Origin: a virus
IMG/VR virus record: IMGVR_UViG_3300032083_001321
Coordinates: 1-34,124 of that record
Reading direction: 5' to 3' (one strand)
DNA length: 34,124 bases
This document shows, one piece after another, positions 13,926-22,566 of the stretch (position 1 is its first letter; every line of letters begins with the position of its first letter). The notes under the pieces were generated by a model. It saw only the letters and a list, made by a program, of their open reading frames with translations, searched no databases and had not been told where the DNA came from. A program made the position numbers and the translations under genes.

Positions 13926-16900
13926 TGACCGGGTGTGTCCTTTTTATACTTAGCGTTCAACTCATCTGTACCTTCTTCGCCTGCACCATATTCTTCATCG
14001 ACCAATTTAGCGAGTAGTCTAGGGTCTAGTTTGAGATTATTCATGCGAATGACTTCTGCTGCCCAATAAGAATTAGAATGTCTTCCAGTTTTATCTTTCT
14101 CTTTTTCTTTTTTTACGAGTTTGGCAGCTTGTTTGTATTTGTCTTTATTTAACATAAAGCCTATTCTAGATTCGTCTACATCATCTGAAGATTTAAATCC
14201 AGCCTTTACTTGTTGTTCTTGAAACATCGTATCGCTAATCATAGCATTAAACGCTTCATTCACATCATCTGTTGCGGTATCACATTGCCCGCAACAATCT
14301 GGTGTTCCACACTTATCATGATCAACTTCTTCTTTCTCTTCTTTAACGTCTTTCACATATTCGGCAATCTTATCTATATGACTCTGTATATAGTTATGCT
14401 CTTCTTCTTTATCCATTGTCTTAGCCATTGACATGATCTGAGCAGCAATCTTTTTTGCGGTATCCAAATCATCTTGTGTAGCTGTTTCTGTTTCAATGAC
14501 TTCCTTTTCAATGCCAAAAAGAGTATCGTGTAGTTTGGCAGATTTAACAACTTCGTCAGTAGGCTCTAGCTTCTTATATAGAGCAACAGCACTTGGACAC
14601 ATATCAAAATGCTTTGTTTCAAAATCACCTACTTGTATGTTCTCACGATTATCTTCTTTTAATGCAGCATCAATCTTTGCACGAATGCTTGGGGATAGTT
14701 CTTTATAATGATAGAGGCGTTTGCTATCTGGACCATGTTCTGCACCAGTATAAACTTCTCCTTCATAAGCATGTTGGTCGCCATCCCATTCTTCACCATT
14801 CTCTAGATAATGACCATCTGTTCTCCAACTATTTGCTTCTTTCATACCACGCTGTTTTTCTGCTTGTGCAGCACGAATCCATTGTTTCGCTGCTGACCTC
14901 TTGGGAGTTTTCTTCACCCACGCTGACATTCTTTTATATGCAGACATTGTAGCAGCATCAAAATCTCTCACGCCTTCTGAATTATCAATTACGATGAAGT
15001 CTTGCTTAAACTTTTTTTGGAATCTACCAATGTTGCGCTGAACAGCATCCCACATCTTCTCAACTTGATCTTCGGGTAATGTGCGTTCACGTTTTTTGTT
15101 ACGAGCCTGTGCAGTTTTAAGGTCTGTGTTGACAAATATCATTGCAATATCATAACCAAGTTCTGTAAGTTCGTCAGCCTGTCTTTTAATCTTAGTATAA
15201 TCTTTACCCGTGCCATCAATGACAAGCCCTAAACGACCATTTAAGGCGAGTTTTTGTTTCATACCTGTAAGTGCTACCGCACGGGCACGAACCTCTTGAC
15301 CTTTAGGTGAGAAGATATCTTCAGGTGTTGGTTTCAACCCAACCTTCTTCAGTTGTGCTTCAAACGCATCATCAGAATTAATTAGCTTCAATCCTAAAGC
15401 AGTCAATGCTGTTTTACCAACAACAAATGATTTGCCTGACCCCGGACCACCAGCAAGAAATACAGCTTTGAAGATGCCTGGGTCATTCACACCTTCATCA
15501 ATATCAACTTCTTCTTTTCTGTTTGTTGCTTTTGTATCTGCTAATCTAGCACGATCCATTATAGCATCGTGTTTCTTTTTATCAGCTTCTTTTTCTCTTT
15601 TGATTGCTGCTCTTGCAGTATCTACAGCACCTTCACCAAGGTCAACTTCTTCACCACGAACTTTAGCGGCTAGGTCAGCATCAGCTTTACCCCATGTACC
15701 CTTTCCTTTTGTTATGAAAGAGTTTACACGAGCATATGCCCATTGCTCTTGACCAGCGCCAGGGCGATGACCAGTTCTCCAAGCAGCCATACCTCTATCA
15801 TAGACCTTCTTGAGAATACCATAGGGAATACCAGACTTCTCAGACTTTTTTTTTAATCCCTCAAGAGATTTTTCTACAATCACTTCTTCGAACATCTCGT
15901 TCAAAACATCATTGAGCATATAGTCAACTTCTTCGATGAAACCCTTCTCATCAAGTTCAACTGGTTTTACCATGTTGACCCTATAACGCTTGAAACGCTG
16001 GTCATGCTTGACTGTGTTCTCTTTACCAAACATTTGATGATAGCGCTTTGTATGCTTTGAAGTCTTCGTCTTAGCATCAGAGTCGCCAGCGTGTTTATCT
16101 GGATAAGCAGATGGGTCATCACTATCTTTCTCAGCAGCTTTTCTAAACTGAGCATCACGCTTCTGCTTTGTAGACTTAGCAAGACCGCTGTGATACTTAG
16201 CTGGTTGAGAACCCTCTCTATCACCAATATCTTTGTCTTCTCTTTCAAAAAGATTTTCAAACTCTTCGTTGACGCTTTCTACTGTTACAGACATGAAGTC
16301 TGGCATATCATCAAGATAGATAGCATAGCCACCTCTCTTCTTAGAGTCTTGATATGTGAGATGTGCTTTACGACCCTTTGATGACTTTGTGATTTTCTGA
16401 ACGACCATCTTATCGCTTTCAGATGGCACTTTTGTCTTTGGGTCTACAATGCCGCCCATCTTGTATTGGCGTTCGCTTTTACTAACTGTGATAGTGTCAC
16501 CCTTTTTGACTTCAGGTGCAACTGCTTCGTTCACACTTTCTTTAGCTGGTCCACTTCTGACCTTTGCAAGTCTTTCTTTTTCAGCTTGCTTCACTTTTTG
16601 AAATTGCTTTTTAGCAATCTTCGCAATCAGACCCTTCTTCTTTTCAACCTTCTTGTCAATAGACATTTTTTCTGATGGAGAAAGATTTTTATAATCTGTG
16701 CCTTTAGCGCCAGCAACTTTCTTTCTGATAACCTCAATTGCTTTTTTACGAGAACGAAGTTTCAACTTCTCAGGTGACGCCATCTTCTTTGCAGCAATCT
16801 TACGACCACGCATAATCTTAGATTTAGCTTTCTTAAAGGCCATCGCTCTCTTTCTACGAGCAGCGACACTGAGAACAGCTTCGAACATCAAGTCTTCGCC

Positions 16901-17560
16901 AAGCTCTTGTTCCATCTCTTCAGCAATCTTCATACCATCTCTGACCGCTTGGTACACCTTACTTGCAGAACTCTGTAGCTTCTTAGGAAGACCAGACTTG
17001 AATGCTTTCTCATCACCAGCAGCAGCAGCGGCTCGCATCTTAGATGCAGACATACCAGCCACACCTTCAGCATCTGGATCACGCTCGCCAGCAGAGACGA
17101 CTTCAATAGAGTCGAACGTGTAGTCTTTACCGTTGTATTTGTTGAGTAGGGTTTTAAACTCTTCAACTCTGTCTGAACCTGCAACCATAATCAGTTTTGT
17201 ATGACCCATGTCTTCTAGCTCTTTAGCAACCTGCATAAGCGTCTTTGAGCGAGACTTCATAACCATATTACCAAATGCTTTCTTTGCGAGAGCAATCTTA
17301 GTAGCATATGGCAATGGATTCTTATTTGAATCGTATGATTGTGAGAGATAGAGATGTGGCATCGCATTGTTCTGTTTTGCGACTGCATTGATTTTGGCAA
17401 CGAGTTTTTCGTGACCAATCGTGGGAGGATTCATCCTTCCAAACGAGAATACCGCTGTTGGCGATACATCTTCTTCTAGCTTGGGATTGATTTCAATCGT
17501 ATTCTTTACGACAGCATCATTCTTCTTCTTGTCCTTTTTGGACTTCTTCTCATCTTCCAT
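13922..17560 (-). CDS. 1212-aa mosaic protein: nucleotidyltransferase plus P-loop kinase modules
   Basis: This giant protein is a chain of modules. Residues about 35-200 form a cytidylyltransferase/NadM-like domain with GRMNPPTIGH (41-50, HxGH-type motif) and GMSASKMR (169-176). A highly basic helical module covers about 230-335, and an SH3-like small beta module 350-426. A charged module lies at 445-530, and one with GILKKVYDRGMAAWRTG at 565-635. Residues 695-880 hold a P-loop kinase (Walker A GGPGSGKS, 704-711) like zeta/polynucleotide kinases. After 905 come an acidic region with a Cys cluster (CGTPDCCGQC, 1084-1093) and a final basic module. Acidic linkers such as ESVNEAV, ESVNEEF, EEVDIDEG and DDVNEAF separate the modules. 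A late promoter lies at 17611. It may be packaged with DNA or processed, but that is inference. Confidence 0.8.
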   Translation of the reverse strand: MEDEKKSKKDKKKNDAVVKNTIEINPKLEEDVSPTAVFSFGRMNPPTIGHEKLVAKINAVAKQNNAMPHLYLSQSYDSNKNPLPYATKIALAKKAFGNMVMKSRSKTLMQVAKELEDMGHTKLIMVAGSDRVEEFKTLLNKYNGKDYTFDSIEVVSAGERDPDAEGVAGMSASKMRAAAAAGDEKAFKSGLPKKLQSSASKVYQAVRDGMKIAEEMEQELGEDLMFEAVLSVAARRKRAMAFKKAKSKIMRGRKIAAKKMASPEKLKLRSRKKAIEVIRKKVAGAKGTDYKNLSPSEKMSIDKKVEKKKGLIAKIAKKQFQKVKQAEKERLAKVRSGPAKESVNEAVAPEVKKGDTITVSKSERQYKMGGIVDPKTKVPSESDKMVVQKITKSSKGRKAHLTYQDSKKRGGYAIYLDDMPDFMSVTVESVNEEFENLFEREDKDIGDREGSQPAKYHSGLAKSTKQKRDAQFRKAAEKDSDDPSAYPDKHAGDSDAKTKTSKHTKRYHQMFGKENTVKHDQRFKRYRVNMVKPVELDEKGFIEEVDYMLNDVLNEMFEEVIVEKSLEGLKKKSEKSGIPYGILKKVYDRGMAAWRTGHRPGAGQEQWAYARVNSFITKGKGTWGKADADLAAKVRGEEVDLGEGAVDTARAAIKREKEADKKKHDAIMDRARLADTKATNRKEEVDIDEGVNDPGIFKAVFLAGGPGSGKSFVVGKTALTALGLKLINSDDAFEAQLKKVGLKPTPEDIFSPKGQEVRARAVALTGMKQKLALNGRLGLVIDGTGKDYTKIKRQADELTELGYDIAMIFVNTDLKTAQARNKKRERTLPEDQVEKMWDAVQRNIGRFQKKFKQDFIVIDNSEGVRDFDAATMSAYKRMSAWVKKTPKRSAAKQWIRAAQAEKQRGMKEANSWRTDGHYLENGEEWDGDQHAYEGEVYTGAEHGPDSKRLYHYKELSPSIRAKIDAALKEDNRENIQVGDFETKHFDMCPSAVALYKKLEPTDEVVKSAKLHDTLFGIEKEVIETETATQDDLDTAKKIAAQIMSMAKTMDKEEEHNYIQSHIDKIAEYVKDVKEEKEEVDHDKCGTPDCCGQCDTATDDVNEAFNAMISDTMFQEQQVKAGFKSSDDVDESRIGFMLNKDKYKQAAKLVKKEKEKDKTGRHSNSYWAAEVIRMNNLKLDPRLLAKLVDEEYGAGEEGTDELNAKYKKDTPGQ

Positions 17561-17610
17561 ATTTTCTCTCCAGGTTTTCCTTAGACTTGACTGGTCTATG
17601 ATATGTTGAT

Positions 17611-17618
17611 TATTTATA
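17611..17618 (-). promoter_or_regulatory. T4-type late promoter
   Basis: An exact TATAAATA on the minus strand. RNA would start near 17605, 45 bases before the start of the 1212-aa gene, with a TGGAGAG ribosome site in between. It is the likely source of the late cluster from 17560 down towards the lysis genes. Confidence 0.75.
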
Positions 17619-17629
17619 CAAAAAAAGAC

Positions 17630-17657
17630 TTGACTATTTTTGCAAACGTAGTATAAT
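17630..17657 (+). promoter_or_regulatory. sigma70-like promoter pointing antisense into the sugar cassette
   Basis: On the plus strand TTGACT (17630-17635) and a consensus TATAAT (17652-17657) are 16 bases apart. No plus-strand gene follows; transcription would run antisense into the 3' end of the GT25 gene and the rest of the sugar cassette. It could make an early antisense RNA or be a chance match in AT-rich DNA. Confidence 0.45.
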
Positions 17658-17672
17658 AGCGTTATCGCTCAT

Positions 17673-18371
17673 TCATGCATTAGTAAATGTTGTTGATTTC
17701 AATCTTTGCGTATCTGTGTAGTATGTCTTAGTAACACCAAGAAATGGAAAGAGTTGTTGACATATCAATGCATCATTGGGCCACATTCCATGATCATAAG
17801 CAGCACCAATGATTTGATCTGCTCCTTCTGGTTTAATGACATATGCTGAAGCACCAGCAATACCTTGTGGAACTTCCATACTATCAATCACTGGGCAATC
17901 AACGAGTGGTCCAGGCGCTGTTTGCACTACAGAATGAAAGCGACCATCAAGCCTTGTATTTCCTCTCGGCTCATTGATACCAATCACTTCATAATCTGAG
18001 TCAATCACATATTGAGCGTCAAACTTACGAAGAAACTTAGCATCGTGTTCTAGAATTAGAATTGGTTCGCTCTCTTCTACACACTTCTTCCACAGATAGT
18101 AGTGGCTCATAGCACAGGCATAACGACGCTTTGGTGGTCCTCCATAATAATGAAACTTCATCTTGAGTTTCTCATTGTATACACGACCACTGTCTGGCCA
18201 AGTCCACTTCAAGCCTTCTTTCTCCATATGCTCATCGACATTATCTGCTACGATAGCATCAAACCTTTCGATTGTAAAGTCATTTCCAACATTTTCTGAT
18301 GACTCAACGAGAGTTTTGTATCCACCCTCAGATAGGGCATGGTCTTTCATTACGATTGCAAAGCATTTCAT
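17673..18371 (-). CDS. glycosyltransferase family 25-like protein
   Basis: GT25 enzymes add sugars to lipopolysaccharide or to collagen-type proteins. The 232-aa protein shows the family layout: a conserved YACAMSHYYLWKKC stretch (84-97, compared with cALSHi.lW in GT25) and then the metal-site strand ILILEHDA (104-111), where the usual EDD reads EHD. Near the C-terminus GIAGASAYVIKPEGA resembles the family acceptor-side loop. It is the last gene of the sugar cassette, overlapping the upstream gene by 4 bases (ATGA). A second GT25-like protein begins the cassette (24687-25409). The exact donor and acceptor are unknown. Confidence 0.75.
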   Translation of the reverse strand: MKCFAIVMKDHALSEGGYKTLVESSENVGNDFTIERFDAIVADNVDEHMEKEGLKWTWPDSGRVYNEKLKMKFHYYGGPPKRRYACAMSHYYLWKKCVEESEPILILEHDAKFLRKFDAQYVIDSDYEVIGINEPRGNTRLDGRFHSVVQTAPGPLVDCPVIDSMEVPQGIAGASAYVIKPEGADQIIGAAYDHGMWPNDALICQQLFPFLGVTKTYYTDTQRLKSTTFTNA

Positions 18372-19111
18372 CTTTCTAAATTCACTCCTCCATAAACGCT
18401 TGTGTGTATAGTTCCGCCATATGGTTTACTCATTACTTGCCACCATCCCCATTCAGCACCTAACAGTTGACGTTGCTCGTGCAAATCATATACCAGACTC
18501 GTATCTAATTGCTCTCTAGTATGTATGATTAAATTATCTGCGAGTTGTTCAAACCAGTCTGTATGTTGATTTATATCTTCTGTTTTGGGTACCATATGAC
18601 CTTTTGTATTGCGAAAATCATATTTGTTTAGACCACTGGTTCTAATCATGAAACCAACTGGACCTTCATTGAGTGCAACATCATACCATGACTCAAAGTC
18701 AAAATTTGGATTGATTGAGCAGTCCCATCTTGTTCTGATGTAGAGGTCATAATCATTTGGTATCTTATCGAAGAGATTGCTGTAACCAATTATTTGCTTG
18801 TTGCCGTGAAGCGTTTTATCACCATCGGTTTTAGTTCTTCTATACCAATGATGCTTTGGACTTCTAGTTGGCTTTGGGTCAAATATAGGATGATATTCCA
18901 TAATTGGTTCTGGTGTAGTGAAAAAGTTACCACTGCGATACTCTAATGGAATTTTGTTAAGTTCAGTATCCCATGTGTGATAATACATATCTGCTTTGAA
19001 TTTATTTTTCATTTCCAATAAATTAGAAGACACGCTAACTGGTCGGCGTCTTACACCATTGCCACCAACATTATTTCTATACAGTCCAGATATTCCAATT
19101 GCTATCTTCAT
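18368..19111 (-). CDS. putative glycosyltransferase-like protein, sugar cassette
   Basis: This 247-aa soluble protein has the N-terminal MKIAIGISGLYRN start typical of a nucleotide-sugar or surface-sugar enzyme, and the conserved stretch LFDKIPNDYDLYIRTRWDC (about 113-131). I associate that stretch with glycan-cluster proteins of phages and bacteria. There the DYDLYIRTRWD strand resembles the DxD-type donor site of GT-A folds. The ATGA overlaps on both sides show it is part of the 12-gene unit. I infer a glycosyltransferase or related sugar-handling role; no family is certain. Confidence 0.55.
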   Translation of the reverse strand: MKIAIGISGLYRNNVGGNGVRRRPVSVSSNLLEMKNKFKADMYYHTWDTELNKIPLEYRSGNFFTTPEPIMEYHPIFDPKPTRSPKHHWYRRTKTDGDKTLHGNKQIIGYSNLFDKIPNDYDLYIRTRWDCSINPNFDFESWYDVALNEGPVGFMIRTSGLNKYDFRNTKGHMVPKTEDINQHTDWFEQLADNLIIHTREQLDTSLVYDLHEQRQLLGAEWGWWQVMSKPYGGTIHTSVYGGVNLER

Positions 19112-19590
19112 CGTGATAAGTTCACATAATATGGAGCATCATCATACAATATCTCTTTAAACTTTGATTCCATATCATCAGCATCTATGGGCCATAATTT
19201 CTTTATGTTTTTGAATCCGCTCATATGCTCTTTGTCATCGTGTGCCCAATGTGACGGTCCTAACCAGTCATAATCGTAGTCTCTACCTGCACCAAATAAC
19301 TTGACAGGAATCTTATCAACATCTAATTGATTTCGTATAAACTCGAATGGTCTGTAGATTGTAAAGGGCGTCATAGAATATACAATAGGAATTTTCTTCT
19401 CAAGTGCCATACCAACTGCTGCGCCAACCATCAGTTGTTCAGCAGCACCCACATTAATAAATCTGTCTGGGTATGTCAGTCTGTGCTGGTCGAATTGTTT
19501 CCATCCAAGGTCACCAGCAACAATCACGATGTTCTCGTTGATAGCCATTTCGTGATATAGCAGTTCTGTGAATTTTTTACGAACGCTCAT
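19108..19590 (-). CDS. transketolase-like protein, pyrimidine-binding half
   Basis: This 160-aa protein is the second half of a split thiamin-diphosphate (ThDP) enzyme, the pyrimidine-binding (Pyr) domain. The catalytic Glu is Glu51 in FINVGAAEQLMVGAAVG (45-61), which activates the cofactor. Downstream are the IPIVYSMTPF strand and a histidine-rich active-site segment (GPSHWAHDD). The C-terminal domain seen in full transketolases is absent. It overlaps the upstream gene for the PP half by 14 bases, so both halves are made together and should assemble into one active enzyme. It would transfer a two-carbon ketol unit to or from a sugar phosphate; the substrate is unknown. Confidence 0.85.
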   Translation of the reverse strand: MSVRKKFTELLYHEMAINENIVIVAGDLGWKQFDQHRLTYPDRFINVGAAEQLMVGAAVGMALEKKIPIVYSMTPFTIYRPFEFIRNQLDVDKIPVKLFGAGRDYDYDWLGPSHWAHDDKEHMSGFKNIKKLWPIDADDMESKFKEILYDDAPYYVNLSR

Positions 19591-20218
19591 TGTCTATCTC
19601 TTTCAATCCTTTAAGATATTGTTCTTCACTCATCTTCATATAATGAGCATCGATACCAGCTAGAAACGACAGTTCATTTACCTTCGTTCTGTGAAAACAT
19701 ATATTGGGCAAGAACGCTCTACATCTTCTCTCTAGATAATTTACATCAACCGGGTCATAGCAGGCATAGCCATTAGCATTGACATGAACCTCTATATTTT
19801 GTAGATTTCGTTCGTGTATAAGTCTCAATGCTTCCCAAACAGAACCTTCTGCACACTCACCATCTGTTATAGTGACATAGACGTTTTTGTGTGGGCTTGC
19901 GATTGCTGCACCAACTGCAATCGTTATCCCTTGTCCGAGACTACCCGTTGAGCAGTAGATTTTGTTTTCAACATCTAGATTTGGATGACCCAGATGCTTT
20001 TTCACAAGAGCATCAGCATCAATACCATGATATTTTTCTAGAATACAATACAATGCATACGCAGCATGACCGTTTGATAGAACAAATATATCATCTTTTT
20101 TCATACGACTGTGTATATCATCGATGATATCAATACACGAAAAGCAACTACCTACATGCTCTTCTTGATGGTCATATAGTAGTTTCAACAGTCTTTTTCG
20201 TAGCTGCTTATCTCTCAT
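19577..20218 (-). CDS. transketolase-like protein, diphosphate-binding half
   Basis: This 213-aa protein is the N-terminal (PP) half of a split transketolase. It has SNGHAAYALY (48-57), the loop STGSLGQG (90-97) and the ThDP/metal motif TDGECAEGSVWEA (118-130) with Asn147 or Asn149 downstream. Canonical enzymes have GDGExxEG, so Thr replaces the first Gly here. At 213 aa it is at the short end for this half. It pairs with the 160-aa Pyr half downstream (14-base overlap). Split transketolases of this type occur in surface-sugar clusters and in pentose pathways. The cassette context favours making an unusual sugar skeleton. Confidence 0.85.
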   Translation of the reverse strand: MRDKQLRKRLLKLLYDHQEEHVGSCFSCIDIIDDIHSRMKKDDIFVLSNGHAAYALYCILEKYHGIDADALVKKHLGHPNLDVENKIYCSTGSLGQGITIAVGAAIASPHKNVYVTITDGECAEGSVWEALRLIHERNLQNIEVHVNANGYACYDPVDVNYLERRCRAFLPNICFHRTKVNELSFLAGIDAHYMKMSEEQYLKGLKEIDNERS

Positions 20219-20912
20219 TCACTTGCTCCAAATCTTCTGGTGTGCCCAGAATTTCATGCTTTGTATTAACATCTACACCAACTTTCAGTCCCTCCATTAT
20301 TAACAGGTTGAATGTTGGTGCGATGTAAAACTCTCCTTTGGTTCTCATATTATTACTTATCATATACTCAGCACAATGAACGAACATTCTACCCACACTG
20401 AAATAGTATAAACCACCAATAGCCATATCACTGATAACTTCTTTTTCAGCAGTCTCAGTTACAAACCCAGCTTTATCTAACTTTACATAGCTATGTGCTG
20501 GGCTTGTAGAGTTGAACACACATACCATTCCTTGATATTTCTCATCAATATCTTCAGGTACTATTTGTGGTTCAAAATAACAATCTGGCGTAAAGATGAT
20601 AAGTGGTTCATCAGTATTGATATAATCTTTTGCTAACATACAAGTACTCAAAGCACCATCAGTTAATGTCTCTGCGACAACAAACTTAGCGTCTGGATAT
20701 TTCTCTAATAGCTTTTCTTGTATATTGAAATCATCAATGTGGTCTCGCCGTACAACGAATATCATATTGCATTGGTCTAACTTGACCGACTCAAGCGACC
20801 TTTCAATAATTGTCTTACCATTTGTTTTGATAAGAGGTTTTGGTAACTCGTACCCTTTATCAACAAACCTTTGTCCATTGCCAGCGATTGGTAAAAGTAA
20901 GTTATATTTCAT
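20208..20912 (-). CDS. sugar nucleotidyltransferase
   Basis: This 234-aa enzyme would activate a sugar phosphate as a nucleotide sugar. The Rossmann-like nucleotidyltransferase motif is LLPIAGNGQRF (6-16) with PKPLI (24-28), as in glucose-1-phosphate and related NTP-transferases. The acidic strand FTPDCYF (about 108-114) is in the usual metal-site position. It overlaps the transketolase and PfkB-like genes by 11 bases each. Together with a kinase and a phosphatase in the same unit it resembles heptose- and KDO-type activation routes, but the sugar and nucleotide are not known. Confidence 0.82.
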   Translation of the reverse strand: MKYNLLLPIAGNGQRFVDKGYELPKPLIKTNGKTIIERSLESVKLDQCNMIFVVRRDHIDDFNIQEKLLEKYPDAKFVVAETLTDGALSTCMLAKDYINTDEPLIIFTPDCYFEPQIVPEDIDEKYQGMVCVFNSTSPAHSYVKLDKAGFVTETAEKEVISDMAIGGLYYFSVGRMFVHCAEYMISNNMRTKGEFYIAPTFNLLIMEGLKVGVDVNTKHEILGTPEDLEQVNER

Positions 20913-21570
20913 CTGTCAATACCTTAATCGTGTTCTCGTGTGCATAATCTAATGCATTGTCTATATTATCTTCCATCAACATAGATGAAATAAAGCAAGC
21001 AGCAAACGTATCGCCAGCACCCAAAATATTTATGTTCTTGATTACATCATTCGTCTTTGTGATGTTTCTATTACCATCTGACGAATAGCTACCGCCTGGG
21101 TAATGTAGAATAACCCAACCTTTTACTAACGATGCAAGTTCTTCAACATCACAATCAATGTCTTCGTCTGATATGAAAAGATAATCTATATGCTTGAGTT
21201 GCTCATGAATAACCATACTGCCCGCTGTCGTATCTGCTGATATGATACCAGACTTTATATCAGATATGAATGACGTATCTTTCAGTTGATTGAGATACAT
21301 AATGTGATGCCAGCGTGAATTCACTATTTCCGGAGTTACGCATCTTGTGTTTAGATTTCCTCTACCAACACGTTGACTCATACATTCATCTACTAGAATG
21401 ATTGCATCACCTATAGCGCATGGATTCAACTTTACTTTAAGAACATTATTAATCTTCTTAATCGCAATCCAGAAGTTAGCGATTGCACCCAAAGATATGC
21501 TCTCTTTGAAATCTTTAATGATATGGTCTACTGTAAGATGCCCGTAAAGCGCTAAATCGTATAGATTCAT
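20902..21570 (-). CDS. PfkB-family sugar kinase
   Basis: This 222-aa kinase of the ribokinase/PfkB family has the hallmark NILGAGDTFAACF near the C-terminus (about 181-193), whose Asp is the catalytic base and whose Gly-Ala-Gly-Asp binds the phosphate. The usual N-terminal substrate lid is short: normal members are about 300 aa. The overlaps (4 bases with the phosphatase gene, 11 bases with the nucleotidyltransferase gene) show one translation unit. It would phosphorylate a sugar or sugar phosphate, as HldE-N does with heptose-7-phosphate. A reduced but probably active enzyme. Confidence 0.78.
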   Translation of the reverse strand: MNLYDLALYGHLTVDHIIKDFKESISLGAIANFWIAIKKINNVLKVKLNPCAIGDAIILVDECMSQRVGRGNLNTRCVTPEIVNSRWHHIMYLNQLKDTSFISDIKSGIISADTTAGSMVIHEQLKHIDYLFISDEDIDCDVEELASLVKGWVILHYPGGSYSSDGNRNITKTNDVIKNINILGAGDTFAACFISSMLMEDNIDNALDYAHENTIKVLTDEI

Positions 21571-22112
21571 TTCATTTCTGCACTCGCTAGTTCCTTCGTA
21601 TCTAACTCTAACACCTCTTCCATAGACGCTTCAATGATCCATTCTTCTGATGCAATATCGTATAATTCAACGATGACACCTTCGCCACCCTTCGACTGTA
21701 GTACTCTGTGTGCTGCTTCTTTTATCGTGTTTGGAGCATCAGATGGACAGAACGACCAATCTAAAACTTCAAACATCGACAGGTCAAAATAGTCATCACC
21801 GACAAATGCCATTTGACCTCTATCAAGATTATACATTTCAGAAAAAGTGTCCAGATGCTTTGACTTATCTAGGCTGAAGTTGTTGTCTCTCGTGCAGAAG
21901 AATGGAATGTTTCGCTTCTCTGCCATTGTACGATTCCACTCATCACCTGATATCATCACAACATCTATCCCTGCTGCTATGAACCTCTTGATTGCAGTGA
22001 AGTCCTTACACATGAACTCTTTATATACTGGTGTGTGGTCTTTATCATATACCTTCACGCCTTTTGTTAGCACACCATCCACATCAAGTATTAGTAGTTT
22101 AATTTGATCCAT
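21567..22112 (-). CDS. HAD-family sugar phosphatase, KdsC-like
   Basis: This 181-aa enzyme resembles KDO-8-phosphate phosphatase (KdsC) and related HAD type C0 enzymes. Motif I is LDVDGVLT (9-16) with the nucleophile Asp10 and general acid Asp12. Motif II is VVMISGD with Ser55, motif III includes Lys83 or Lys85, and motif IV is VGDDYFD (104-110). Length matches KdsC (about 180 aa). It lies between the GDPD-like gene and the PfkB gene. In the cassette it most likely removes a phosphate from the sugar intermediate before or after kinase action, as in heptose and keto-sugar routes. Confidence 0.88.
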   Translation of the reverse strand: MDQIKLLILDVDGVLTKGVKVYDKDHTPVYKEFMCKDFTAIKRFIAAGIDVVMISGDEWNRTMAEKRNIPFFCTRDNNFSLDKSKHLDTFSEMYNLDRGQMAFVGDDYFDLSMFEVLDWSFCPSDAPNTIKEAAHRVLQSKGGEGVIVELYDIASEEWIIEASMEEVLELDTKELASAEMK

Positions 22113-22566
22113 TTTTATATGCCTCTACATAGTCTGAACAGATGCCACCATATCCTTTAACGTCTTGGTTATGAACTTCTGGCATTACAACAATTGCTCT
22201 GCTTCTATTTCTATATGATATTTCTTTATTGGGTAGACACCAGATATTATTTCTAGAAGTTAGTGTGTAGTCATCTTCTTGGTGCCAAAAATATTGAAAT
22301 TGTGAGTGAACATGCTTTGACATTTGATACAATGCTTTGTCGTTTTTACAATGTATCCATAGCCTTGGTGTTGCTAGAAACTGAGAATAAATGGGATATT
22401 GTGGATAGTCATGACCAAGAAACCATCCCCATTTACGATCATGATCATACCACACATCAATCTCACAATCGTATCCTTGTGCTAAAGCACTTTGAATATA
22501 CTCAACGCTATTTTCAAACTCTGGGTTGGGTCCGGCTATGTTTCCACGATGTGCAATGTATATCAT
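22099..22566 (-). CDS. glycerophosphodiester phosphodiesterase-like protein, short
   Basis: This 155-aa protein matches the N-terminal part of the GDPD family: HRGNIAGPNPEFENS (6-20, with His6-Arg7), CEIDVWYD (35-42) and GHD (51-53). These carry the first catalytic and metal residues. Usual GDPD enzymes are about 240-300 aa and close a TIM barrel, so this is either a minimal version or lacks part of the barrel. It is flanked by methyltransferase and phosphatase genes with overlaps of 4 and 14 bases. I know similar short proteins from marine surface-glycan clusters. It might act on a phosphodiester in a glycan or membrane lipid; substrate unknown. Confidence 0.7.
   Translation of the reverse strand: MIYIAHRGNIAGPNPEFENSVEYIQSALAQGYDCEIDVWYDHDRKWGWFLGHDYPQYPIYSQFLATPRLWIHCKNDKALYQMSKHVHSQFQYFWHQEDDYTLTSRNNIWCLPNKEISYRNRSRAIVVMPEVHNQDVKGYGGICSDYVEAYKNGSN

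Noticed and set aside
17587-17617. Second plus-strand TTGACT with a weak -10 inside the 1212-aa gene leader
   Set aside because: The -10 is poor (TTATTT-like) and overlaps the minus-strand late promoter, so chance in AT-rich DNA is the simpler explanation.
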